DNA from: an uncultured Clostridia bacterium
GTDB taxonomy: Bacteria; Bacillota; Clostridia; Christensenellales; DTU072
Direction of reading: 5' to 3'
Assembly: GCA_934274515.1 (NCBI GenBank)
Contig: CAKQTC010000009.1
Span: forward strand, 1-64,000
Length of the DNA: 64,000 nt
Below, piece after piece: positions 44,427 through 51,337 of the stretch. The translations under genes were made by a program, and so were the position numbers. Below the pieces are notes generated by a model. The model was not told the DNA's origin. It worked only from the letters and a program-made list of their open reading frames with translations, and did no database searches. Each line of letters opens with the position of its first letter. Positions within the stretch are counted from its first letter, which is position 1.

Positions 44427-44470
44427 TATTTTATAAAATATATGTTAACTCAAAACATAAGCAAAGTCAA
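44427..44470 (-). promoter_or_regulatory. Promoter and palindrome of the fructokinase-mannosidase operon
   Basis: Minus-strand TTGACT (44465-44470), 17 bp, TAACAT (44442-44447). A 14-bp perfect palindrome TATTTTATAAAATA (44427-44440) lies at the transcription start, an operator-like position. Confidence 0.72.
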
Positions 44471-44555
44471 TTCCGCCCGTAAAAAAATACAATCTCTTTT
44501 TCTTTCGTCACCGCCCGCCGATACTTTATAGCCGATTCTTTAATAAAAATAAATA

Positions 44556-44590
44556 TAAAAAGAACTCTGCCGAAAAGCGAGAGTTCTTTT
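44556..44590 (-). terminator. Terminator after the alpha-galactosidase gene
   Basis: AAAGAACTCT ... AGAGTTCTTT hairpin; on the minus strand it is followed by TTTTTATATTT. It ends 26 bp beyond the stop at 44617. Confidence 0.75.
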
Positions 44591-44616
44591 ACTTGTTTTT
44601 CGTTTATATCCAAACG

Positions 44617-46269
44617 TTATCTGACAATATACACGACCGAGCCGTAAGGCGGCAGGGTAAATGATAATTTTCCGGCGGTGCCGAACTTGTCGTCAGACCA
44701 CATATCTTCAAGTTCGTACCTTTCTTTGTCGGTAAGTTTTACATATTCGTCGGCAATAAGTTTTCTCAAATCGTACGAGCCTTTCTTTTTGCAAGCGGAA
44801 CGGTTAAAAACGCATACCGCCGTTCCGTTTTCTAGCGGTTTCGCAAGCACGTCCACGCATATTCCGCGCCTTACTCTCTTGCACGCTTTGCCTTTGTCGT
44901 CTTGGTTAATCGCTATCATTTTTTCATTTGTCACTATTTGCAAGACAAGGTTGGCTTCATCCACCGTTCCGTCTTCTTTTACGAACTTTCGTAAATCGTT
45001 GCCTAATATAAGCGGCGCGTTCATCATACACCACAGGTTAAAATGGCTTTTGTTTTGGTCGTAAGTAAGTTTGCCGTTGCCGACTTCGAGCATATCCGGG
45101 TCGTTGTATCCGCCTTTTACAGAGTAATCGTAAAGTTTGACGGTGTGGTCGTATATCATCGTCATCCACCACCACCACGGTCTTATGTCGAGCGTCGTAC
45201 GCCACTGATTCCCTGCGGTCGCTCCCCATTTGTACGGACGGTTAAATCCCCATTCGCAAATCGAATAAGTAATGGGTTTTTCGGGCGTTTGGGTTTCTTT
45301 ACTTACGCGCAAGGTTGCCTTTTTAAGCATTTTACCCATATTGCGATATTGAAACACATACCCGTCCACGGTCTTTTCGATAGGATTATAAAGTTTAATT
45401 ATATTGTTTCCGCGATTAAGCCTTACTATGGTTTGAACCCGCGCGGTGTTATTAAACTTTTTGCAACTCGGCACGACGATTAGGTCGGGGTCGTCCGCGT
45501 TGGTTTCCACTACGATAAACTTTTCGTACTCGCCGCGTTTTTTCGTCGTTATATTAAGCGCGTACTCGCCGTCTTCGGGCGCGTCTACCGAATTAAAAAT
45601 TATGATACCGCCGTTGGCGTCCAATCCTTTTACAAACGAACCGCAAGGCATCTTATCGTCTTTGACGACGGTTGCTTTGCCGCCGAGTACGGCGTCTTCC
45701 GCTCTCAGTTCGATTTTCACCTCGGGCGAACCGATTTTCATCAGTTCGATCGTGCTTATCAACGGTGCTTTTTTAGAGTACGGATGGTGGTGACAAAAGT
45801 CGTACTTAAAAAATTCCGCGCCCCATTTAGCGACCGTATACGAGTCGCGCTCTTCGTTGCCGAACCCTGCCGGTAAATCTTCGCAGGTAAGTGTGCCGTT
45901 GCTGCTATACAACCCGACTTTCAAGCCTTTTTTGTTGATTTTTTCGATAAGTTCGGGAATGCCGTGCGGAAAACGAACGAGGTCGCCTTGCAAGTTCCCG
46001 TCGGCGTCGCGCATGGACGAATGCCAGTTATCGTCAAGATTGACGAATTTATACCCCTTGTCGGCAAGCCCTGTTTTAACGAGCGCGTCGGCAATTTCGA
46101 TTATTTTTCCCTCGTCGATGTTATTACGAAAACAATTCCAACTCGACCAGCCCATCGGCGGCTTCGTCACACCGTTTTCATACGGCGGCTCGTCGTACAC
46201 GTTTCTACCGCGCCTAAGCGGCGTAGTCAACTGTCGAATGTAACACAGATTGCATTTTTTTTCGCTCAT
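44617..46269 (-). CDS. GH27 alpha-galactosidase with CBM6/35-like module inserted in the barrel
   Basis: 550 residues from the ATG with AAGGAAG upstream; a 22-codon upstream extension is Lys/Arg-rich and unlikely. GH27 landmarks: KPPMGWSSWNCF, NLDDNWH, FFKYDFC (nucleophile Asp) and YNDPDMLEVGN (acid/base Asp). Between the nucleophile and the acid/base lies a beta-rich insert of about 160 residues with CBM6/35 features (ELRAEDAVLGGKATV, APEDGEYALNI, LNRGNNIIKLYN). No signal peptide. It releases alpha-galactose, or a similar sugar, from glycans. It follows guaB by 71 bp with no terminator and may be co-transcribed. Confidence 0.88.
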   Translation of the reverse strand: MSEKKCNLCYIRQLTTPLRRGRNVYDEPPYENGVTKPPMGWSSWNCFRNNIDEGKIIEIADALVKTGLADKGYKFVNLDDNWHSSMRDADGNLQGDLVRFPHGIPELIEKINKKGLKVGLYSSNGTLTCEDLPAGFGNEERDSYTVAKWGAEFFKYDFCHHHPYSKKAPLISTIELMKIGSPEVKIELRAEDAVLGGKATVVKDDKMPCGSFVKGLDANGGIIIFNSVDAPEDGEYALNITTKKRGEYEKFIVVETNADDPDLIVVPSCKKFNNTARVQTIVRLNRGNNIIKLYNPIEKTVDGYVFQYRNMGKMLKKATLRVSKETQTPEKPITYSICEWGFNRPYKWGATAGNQWRTTLDIRPWWWWMTMIYDHTVKLYDYSVKGGYNDPDMLEVGNGKLTYDQNKSHFNLWCMMNAPLILGNDLRKFVKEDGTVDEANLVLQIVTNEKMIAINQDDKGKACKRVRRGICVDVLAKPLENGTAVCVFNRSACKKKGSYDLRKLIADEYVKLTDKERYELEDMWSDDKFGTAGKLSFTLPPYGSVVYIVR

Positions 46270-46308
46270 TTTATCCACTTCCTTATATTTTTTTCGTTTT
46301 TTCGCTCG

Positions 46309-46326
46309 GCGTTCGGCTCCGAACGC
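46309..46326 (-). other. Intercistronic RNA hairpin between guaB and GH27
   Basis: GCGTTCG-GAGC-CGAACGC, 7-bp stem without a T run. It may stabilise the guaB transcript end or separate expression of the two genes. Confidence 0.5.
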
Positions 46327-46340
46327 GACAAACAAACAGT

Positions 46341-47846
46341 TTATCTTTCGGGGCGGTTTTGCGACTTAATCATTACGTCGTGGCTACCGCCTTCAACTAT
46401 GCTCGTCGCGGAAACGAGCGTGATTTTCGCGTTTTTCTGCAAATCGGGAATGTTGGTCACGCCGCAGTTGCACATCGTGCTTTTGACTTTATACAGGCTT
46501 TTATTGACGTTGTCTTTAAGGCTGCCTGCGTAAGGAACGTAGGCGTCGACCCCTTCTTCGAAACCGAGCGTGTTTTTTCCGCCCAAGTCGTAGCGTTGCC
46601 AGTTACGCGCACGGTTGCTCCCTTCTCCCCAGTATTCTTTGACGTAGGTGCCGTTCACGTTGAGTTTTGTCGTCGGACTTTCGTCAAAACGCGCAAAGTA
46701 ACGACCGAGCATAAGGAAATCCGCACCCATCGCAAGCGCAAGCGTCATATGGTAATCGTGGACGATACCGCCGTCCGAGCATATGGGAACGTATATCCCC
46801 GTTTCGTTATAATATTCGTCCCTCGCTTTCGCGACTTCGATTAACGCGGTCGCCTGCCCTCTGCCGATACCTTTTTGTTCTCGCGTGATACAGATACTTC
46901 CGCCGCCTATACCGACTTTTACAAAATCCGCGCCCGCTTTCGCAAGGAAAAGAAATCCGTCTTTGTCTACTACGTTTCCTGCGCCGACCTTTACTTGTTC
47001 TCCGTATCTTTCGCGAATAAAGTCTATCGTGCGTTTTTGCCAAATCGTATATCCTTCGCTACTGTCGATACACAGCACGTCGGCTCCCGCTTCAACGAGT
47101 TCGGGTACCCTTTTTTCATAATCCAGAGTATTTATTCCTGCGCCTACGAGATAACGTTTTTGTTCGTCCAAAACTTCGAGCGGATTTTCTTTATGCTCTG
47201 AATAGTCTTTTCTAAACACGAGATAAACGAGTTTACCGTCTTTGTCCACGATGGGAAGTTGGTTAAGTTTATGCTCCCAAATAACGTCGTTTGCTTCGGC
47301 TAAGTTGGTGTTAAGCGGAGCGGTTATCAAGGCTTTTATCGGGGTCATAAACGTAGACACTTTGGTATCGGGGGACATTCTGCTTACGCGATAATCCCTG
47401 CTTGTAACCAGTCCTAACAACACGCCGTCACATTCGCCGTTATCCGTGACGGCAATCGTAGAGTGTCCCGTTCTTTGCACGAGCGCAAGCACGTCGCCGA
47501 GAGTGCTGTCGGGCGTAAGATTGCTGTCGCTTACGACAAACCCGGCTTTATGATTTTTAACTCTGCGCACCATTGCCGCTTCGCTTTGTATCGACTGATT
47601 GCCGAAAATAAAAGACAGACCGCCTTCTTTTGCGAGAGCGATGGCGAGCGTATCGTTGCTTACCGACTGCATTATTGCAGAAGTAAGCGGAATATTAAGC
47701 GTAATCGCGCTTTTTTCGCCTTGTTTGAACTTGACGAGCGGCGTCGAAAGGTTCACTTTCGCAGGAATACAGTTTTCGTCCGTATACCCCGGAATAAGAA
47801 GATACTCGCTGAACGTTCTCGACGGGTCGTCGTAATAATGAGCCAT
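46341..47846 (-). CDS. guaB: IMP dehydrogenase
   Basis: 501 residues. Catalytic loop GIGGGSICITRE with the active Cys, the flap region QRYDLGGKNTLGFEEG, and a pair of CBS domains inserted at about 95-220. It oxidises IMP to XMP, the committed step to GTP. A GGAGG site precedes the ATG. The gene is preceded by a 33-codon leader ORF and a terminator-like hairpin (47879-48049), so it is probably controlled by attenuation. Confidence 0.97.
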   Translation of the reverse strand: MAHYYDDPSRTFSEYLLIPGYTDENCIPAKVNLSTPLVKFKQGEKSAITLNIPLTSAIMQSVSNDTLAIALAKEGGLSFIFGNQSIQSEAAMVRRVKNHKAGFVVSDSNLTPDSTLGDVLALVQRTGHSTIAVTDNGECDGVLLGLVTSRDYRVSRMSPDTKVSTFMTPIKALITAPLNTNLAEANDVIWEHKLNQLPIVDKDGKLVYLVFRKDYSEHKENPLEVLDEQKRYLVGAGINTLDYEKRVPELVEAGADVLCIDSSEGYTIWQKRTIDFIRERYGEQVKVGAGNVVDKDGFLFLAKAGADFVKVGIGGGSICITREQKGIGRGQATALIEVAKARDEYYNETGIYVPICSDGGIVHDYHMTLALAMGADFLMLGRYFARFDESPTTKLNVNGTYVKEYWGEGSNRARNWQRYDLGGKNTLGFEEGVDAYVPYAGSLKDNVNKSLYKVKSTMCNCGVTNIPDLQKNAKITLVSATSIVEGGSHDVMIKSQNRPER

Positions 47847-47878
47847 TATTTTTTACCTCCGAACAAAATATTTTAATT

Positions 47879-47924
47879 AAAAAAAGCAGTCCGTCGCGCA
47901 TAAAAACCGCTTTAAGACCGCTTT
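47879..47924 (-). promoter_or_regulatory. Attenuator-like hairpin in front of guaB
   Basis: Minus strand: AAAGCGGTC (47916-47924) and GACTGCTTT (47883-47891) pair over 9 bp with one G-U and are followed by seven T. The 5' arm includes the last codons of the leader ORF 47912-48013, so a ribosome finishing the ORF would mask it. An upstream TTTCCGC...GCGGAAA hairpin adds structure. No purine, PRPP or ppGpp riboswitch consensus is seen. Confidence 0.65.
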
Positions 47925-48013
47925 TTAATCGTTTCCGCGCTTTCAGGCGGAAAGTAACTTTCGTCGTTATTGAATTTTGTTTTTTCTCTTAGAAAAACTC
48001 TATCCGTTTCCAT
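47912..48013 (-). CDS. 33-residue leader ORF of guaB, apparently leaderless
   Basis: ATG at 48011-48013 coincides with the predicted transcription start (the -10 ends 7 bp earlier), so the ORF would be read from a leaderless message. The product begins METDRVFLREKTKF and ends YFPPESAETIKKRS, with a Pro-Pro pair. The stop is inside the 5' part of the attenuator hairpin. Coding is inferred from position and an open frame only. It may act through ribosome position rather than through the peptide. Confidence 0.5.
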   Translation of the reverse strand: METDRVFLREKTKFNNDESYFPPESAETIKKRS

Positions 48014-48020
48014 TATATAG

Positions 48021-48049
48021 ATATTACACTAACGCAAGTGATTTGTCAA
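48021..48049 (-). promoter_or_regulatory. guaB promoter
   Basis: Minus-strand TTGACA (48044-48049), 17 bp, TAATAT (48021-48026). Confidence 0.8.
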
Positions 48050-48085
48050 CGAAATTACGCCCCCGAACGTCAATCGCGAGCGCTT

Positions 48086-48101
48086 CGCGCGCATGCGCGC
48101 G
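48086..48101. repeat. 16-bp alternating CG palindrome
   Basis: CGCGCGCATGCGCGCG, perfectly self-complementary, between the divergent guaB and corA promoters. The surrounding 48050-48270 contains no gene I can support. Confidence 0.7.
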
Positions 48102-48272
48102 CATTATATGTGCGTTTATTAGGTTGACACGAACGAAAGTTTACCCCCGAATGCACTTCGTCGTTTCCTTTCCGCCGATAATCCGTCGTCGGTTGCTTTG
48201 CCTATGACGCTGCATTTATCGACTTTGTTACACGCGCGTTTCGGCAATGATTTTGATTTCGGGTAAAATAAC

Positions 48273-48301
48273 TTGCAAAAGATAACATACGGTGGTATAA
48301 T
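48273..48301 (+). promoter_or_regulatory. corA leader promoter
   Basis: TTGCAA (48273-48278), 17 bp, TATAAT (48296-48301) with TGG before it (extended -10). Transcription should begin near 48308, about 20 nt before the leader ORF. Confidence 0.8.
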
Positions 48302-48328
48302 GAATATAATTTTTTCGGAGGTAGCGTA

Positions 48329-48367
48329 ATGGACCCTGACCCTTACAGTAGAAATTGTTTAGGTTGA
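48329..48367 (+). CDS. corA leader peptide MDPDPYSRNCLG, MgtL-like
   Basis: 12 codons, preceded by an excellent ribosome site (GGAGGT, 7 bp before ATG). The peptide opens Met-Asp-Pro-Asp-Pro. In enterobacteria the MgtL leader opens MEPDP, and such alternating acidic/proline residues destabilise the translating ribosome when Mg2+ is low, switching on mgtA. Here the downstream gene is a CorA-type Mg2+ transporter and a terminator-like hairpin follows the ORF, so the same logic is likely. Confidence 0.82.
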   Translation: MDPDPYSRNCLG

Positions 48368-48371
48368 TACG

Positions 48372-48407
48372 CCCGATTTGTCCTTCCTAACGGCAAGTCG
48401 GGTTTTA
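48372..48407 (+). terminator. Attenuator hairpin in the corA leader
   Basis: CCCGATTTG, 13-nt loop, CAAGTCGGG (9 bp, one G-U), then TTTTAT. It begins 4 bp after the leader stop codon. TTAGG at the end of the leader ORF can pair with CCTAA in the loop, giving a possible alternative fold; the loop TCCTTCCT could also pair with the AGGAGG ribosome site of corA. Confidence 0.7.
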
Positions 48408-48432
48408 TACGGACTGCCATAGGAGGTTTAAT

Positions 48433-49410
48433 ATGATTTGTGTTTGCTATACCGACGCCAACACGGGACGGGTTACGAAAGTACCCAAAGAACTCATTAA
48501 CGAGAGTTCCGATTTTTCAAACAAATGGATACAATTAATCAATCCCGACGAACGGGAAATTGATTTTATTGCCAGCAAAACCGGCATCTTTTCCGATTTT
48601 CTCAAAGCCGCGCTCGACGAAGAAGAACGCTCGCGTATCGAAAAAGAAGACGATTGTTTGCTGATTGTCGTAGACGTGCCTACCGTCGTCATGGACGAAA
48701 AAAAATCGTACTGCACGTATTCGACGATACCTATGGGTATCATTATGCGCGACGATTACTTCGTTACCGTTTGCCTCGAAGATTCCCCTATATTGCAAGA
48801 ATTCGGTCAAGGCGTAACCAAAGTGAAAGGCATCAATTTGCAAATGCACAGCAGAACCACGTTCCAGTTGCTTTTCCAAATAGCGACCAAATATCTGTTC
48901 TACCTGCGTTGCATCGATAAGAGCAGCCAAAGAATTCAAACGCAACTGCATAAATCGATGAAAAACAAAGAACTTATCGAACTTCTCGACATCGAAAACT
49001 CGCTCGTTTACTTCTCGACTTCTCTTAGGGCGAACTCCGCCATTATCGATAAACTTACGAGAACGAGCCTTATAAAAAAACACGAAGAAGACCAAGACTT
49101 AATCGAAGACGTCGCCATCGAAAACAGTCAGGCGATAGAAATGTGTAATATCTATCGTGACATTTTGAGCGGAACAATGGACGCTTATGCGTCGGTTATC
49201 AGCAATAACCTAAACATCGTAATGAAAGTACTTACTTCCATCACGCTTATCATATCCGTTCCTACATTGATAGCGAGTTTGTTCGGTATGAACCTTGACG
49301 GTATCCCCGGCTCGAAAAACGCTCCGTGGGCGTTTGGCGCGGTGTCGGGCATATCTTTTCTTACCGCGGGTATCCTTGCCTGGATACTCAAACGTAAAAA
49401 ACTTATGTAA
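48433..49410 (+). CDS. corA: CorA-family magnesium transporter
   Basis: 325 residues. Large N-terminal cytoplasmic domain (about 1-255, mixed alpha/beta then long helices), two C-terminal membrane helices, and the pore signature FGMNLDG (GMN) between them, with a Lys-rich C-terminus. Forms a pentameric Mg2+ channel; some family members move Co2+, Ni2+ or Zn2+. The AGGAGG site lies 6 bp from the ATG. The leader with an MgtL-like peptide supports Mg2+ as the physiological ion. Confidence 0.93.
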   Translation: MICVCYTDANTGRVTKVPKELINESSDFSNKWIQLINPDEREIDFIASKTGIFSDFLKAALDEEERSRIEKEDDCLLIVVDVPTVVMDEKKSYCTYSTIPMGIIMRDDYFVTVCLEDSPILQEFGQGVTKVKGINLQMHSRTTFQLLFQIATKYLFYLRCIDKSSQRIQTQLHKSMKNKELIELLDIENSLVYFSTSLRANSAIIDKLTRTSLIKKHEEDQDLIEDVAIENSQAIEMCNIYRDILSGTMDAYASVISNNLNIVMKVLTSITLIISVPTLIASLFGMNLDGIPGSKNAPWAFGAVSGISFLTAGILAWILKRKKLM

Positions 49411-49416
49411 CAAAAC

Positions 49417-49452
49417 AAAAAAACCTTCCGCTCAAACGGAAGGTTTTTTAAT
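49417..49452. terminator. Bidirectional terminator between corA and the AraC gene
   Basis: AAACCTTCCG-CTCAAA-CGGAAGGTTT with A and T runs on the two sides; it overlaps the stop of the convergent gene at 49448. Confidence 0.88.
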
Positions 49453-49930
49453 CCGTAACTAATTTCGGTTTTTTGCGATACTCTAACGGCGTACACCCCA
49501 CGTGCTTCTTAAACAGTTTGTTAAAATACCCGCAGTCGGCGTATCCTACTTCGACCGCTATCGCCACTACGGTAAAATCCGTCTTTTCCAACAACTCGCA
49601 CGCGGCGTCCATTCTGACCCCGATGACGTACTCGCTTACGCCTACTCCGCACGTTTCCTTAAACAGCCGACAAAAATAACTTTTCGACAAATCGCATAAT
49701 CCTGCCAACATATCCAACCGTATTTCTTTGTCGTAATGCTCTTTTACATATCTCAAAGCAGGTCTTATAATTTCGCGATTTTTTGGCAAAATCATATCAC
49801 TTTTTACATTTATTTCACTCACGCGAAAAATCGGTTTTTCATTGACGTCAACTTCAAAAACCGCTAGTTTTTTACCCCTTGCAAGCGCGTCGTATACCGC
49901 GTTCGGGCGTTCTAAAAAAATTTTTCCCAT
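49448..49930 (-). CDS. AraC-family transcriptional regulator
   Basis: 160 residues: a short N-terminal part (1-50) without a recognisable sugar-binding domain, then the AraC/XylS double helix-turn-helix (about 55-155), with LAGLCDLSKSYFCRLFKETCG and IAVEVGYADCGYFNKLFKKHVG. It is divergent from gldA-dhaK and may activate them, which fits the weak -35 of the gldA promoter. With so little N-terminal sequence its signal, if any, is unclear. Confidence 0.85.
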   Translation of the reverse strand: MGKIFLERPNAVYDALARGKKLAVFEVDVNEKPIFRVSEINVKSDMILPKNREIIRPALRYVKEHYDKEIRLDMLAGLCDLSKSYFCRLFKETCGVGVSEYVIGVRMDAACELLEKTDFTVVAIAVEVGYADCGYFNKLFKKHVGCTPLEYRKKPKLVTD

Positions 49931-50018
49931 AAAATAACCTTAATGCCTTTTTGCTTTATGTCAATATATTACCATATAAAAATAAGATTGTCTAATGAAA
50001 TCGGCTATGTGAATAGTT

Positions 50019-50049
50019 TATAATGATAGTATCGGCGCGAGAGTGCCGA
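50019..50049 (+). promoter_or_regulatory. gldA -10 element and leader hairpin
   Basis: TATAAT (50019-50024) with no good -35 seventeen bp upstream, as expected for an activator-dependent promoter. A TCGGC...GCCGA hairpin (50032-50049) lies at the transcript start. Confidence 0.55.
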
Positions 50050-50090
50050 CCAAACTTAAAAAAACATTTTCAAAAGGAGATTTTTAATTT

Positions 50091-51263
50091 ATGAGAAAAG
50101 CATTTATCTGCCCGACCAAATACGTTCAAGGCGAAAACGAATTACTTAACTTAGGTTATTTTGTAAAGACTTTCGGTAAAAAGGCTTTGCTTATCGCCGA
50201 CCCGTTTGCGTTAGGTCTTGTCAAGGATCAACTCGAAGAAACACAAAAAAGATACGGAATTGAACTTATCGGTTGCGGCGACATCTTCAAAGGCGAATGC
50301 TCTCGTAACGTAGTTGCCAAACTTCAAGCGTTTGCTAAGGAAAACAAATGTGCATGCACCATCGGTCTCGGCGGCGGAAAGGCTATCGATACTTCCAAGT
50401 GCGTTGCCGCAGGCAATCCGCTTATCATCTGCCCGACCATAGCGGCTACCGACGCTCCTACTTCTCACAGCGCGGTTCTTTACACCGACGACCACGAATT
50501 CGACGATTACGCTTATTTCCGTCAAAGTCCGAGCGTAGTCCTCATCGACCTCAGCGTTATTGCAAACGCTCCCGCTCGTTTCCTCGTATCCGGTATGGGC
50601 GACGCTCTTTCCACTTACTTCGAAGCGCGTGCAAACGTTAACTCTTTCAGCAACGTAAACGCGGGACTTCCTTGCGGAGCGAACCGTAAAAAAGGCACCT
50701 TGCTCGGTTACGGAACTTACACCGCCGCCGCTTTGGCAGAACTTTGCTACAAAAACCTTATTTCCGACGGTTACAAAGCGAAAGTCGCTTGCGAAAACAA
50801 CGCGATAACCCCTGCTTTTGAAAAAATCGTAGAAACCAACATTCTTCTTTCCGGTCTCGGCTTCGAATCCGGCGGTCTTGCCGGCGCGCACGCTATGCAC
50901 GACGGTCTTACCGTAGTACACGACATTCACCTTAACAACTTCCACGGCGAAGTAGTCGCGTTCGGTACTATTTGCCAACTCGTTCTCGAAAACAGCCCCG
51001 AAGAAGAACTTTACGAAGTCCTCGACTTCTGTGATTCCGTAGGTCTCCCCGTTTGCCTCGAAGACCTTATGACCAACAAGAAGACGGGCGAAGTCGCAAG
51101 AGCCGAACTCACCGAAGAAGAATTGAGAGCGGTTGCCGCAAAGACTTGTATCCCCGACGAATCGATTCACAACATGCCTTTCCCCGTTACCGAAGATATG
51201 GTAATCGCGGCTATCAAAACCGCCGACAAACTCGGTCGCGCTTACAAGGGATTAGACGCTTAA
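50091..51263 (+). CDS. gldA: Glycerol dehydrogenase
   Basis: 390 residues of the iron-containing/metal-dependent alcohol dehydrogenase fold. GLGGGKAIDTSK binds NAD; metal ligands are the Asp of SGMGDALSTYFEA and the His of AHAMHDGLT and NNFHGEVVAFG. It oxidises glycerol to dihydroxyacetone, which the downstream kinase phosphorylates. AAAAGGAG precedes the ATG. Confidence 0.94.
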   Translation: MRKAFICPTKYVQGENELLNLGYFVKTFGKKALLIADPFALGLVKDQLEETQKRYGIELIGCGDIFKGECSRNVVAKLQAFAKENKCACTIGLGGGKAIDTSKCVAAGNPLIICPTIAATDAPTSHSAVLYTDDHEFDDYAYFRQSPSVVLIDLSVIANAPARFLVSGMGDALSTYFEARANVNSFSNVNAGLPCGANRKKGTLLGYGTYTAAALAELCYKNLISDGYKAKVACENNAITPAFEKIVETNILLSGLGFESGGLAGAHAMHDGLTVVHDIHLNNFHGEVVAFGTICQLVLENSPEEELYEVLDFCDSVGLPVCLEDLMTNKKTGEVARAELTEEELRAVAAKTCIPDESIHNMPFPVTEDMVIAAIKTADKLGRAYKGLDA

Positions 51264-51284
51264 CGTCATTCTAAAATCAACGAC

Positions 51285-51313
51285 TTAGTCGGGAACGTGC
51301 CGTTCCCGACTAA
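51285..51313 (+). other. Intercistronic 13-bp hairpin between gldA and dhaK-dhaL
   Basis: TTAGTCGGGAACG-TGC-CGTTCCCGACTAA, perfect stem, 3-nt loop, no T run. More likely an mRNA stabiliser or processing signal than a terminator; the next ribosome site follows at once. Confidence 0.75.
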
Positions 51314-51337
51314 ATTCACTATTAAGGAGATATCATA

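Noticed and set aside
47847..48020. Purine, PRPP or ppGpp riboswitch before guaB
   Set aside because: None of the conserved core sequences of those aptamers is present; only the ORF-hairpin arrangement is supported.
48302..48432. M-box (ykoK) or MgtA-type riboswitch before corA
   Set aside because: The leader is only about 125 nt and lacks the M-box core; the short ORF and one hairpin explain it better.
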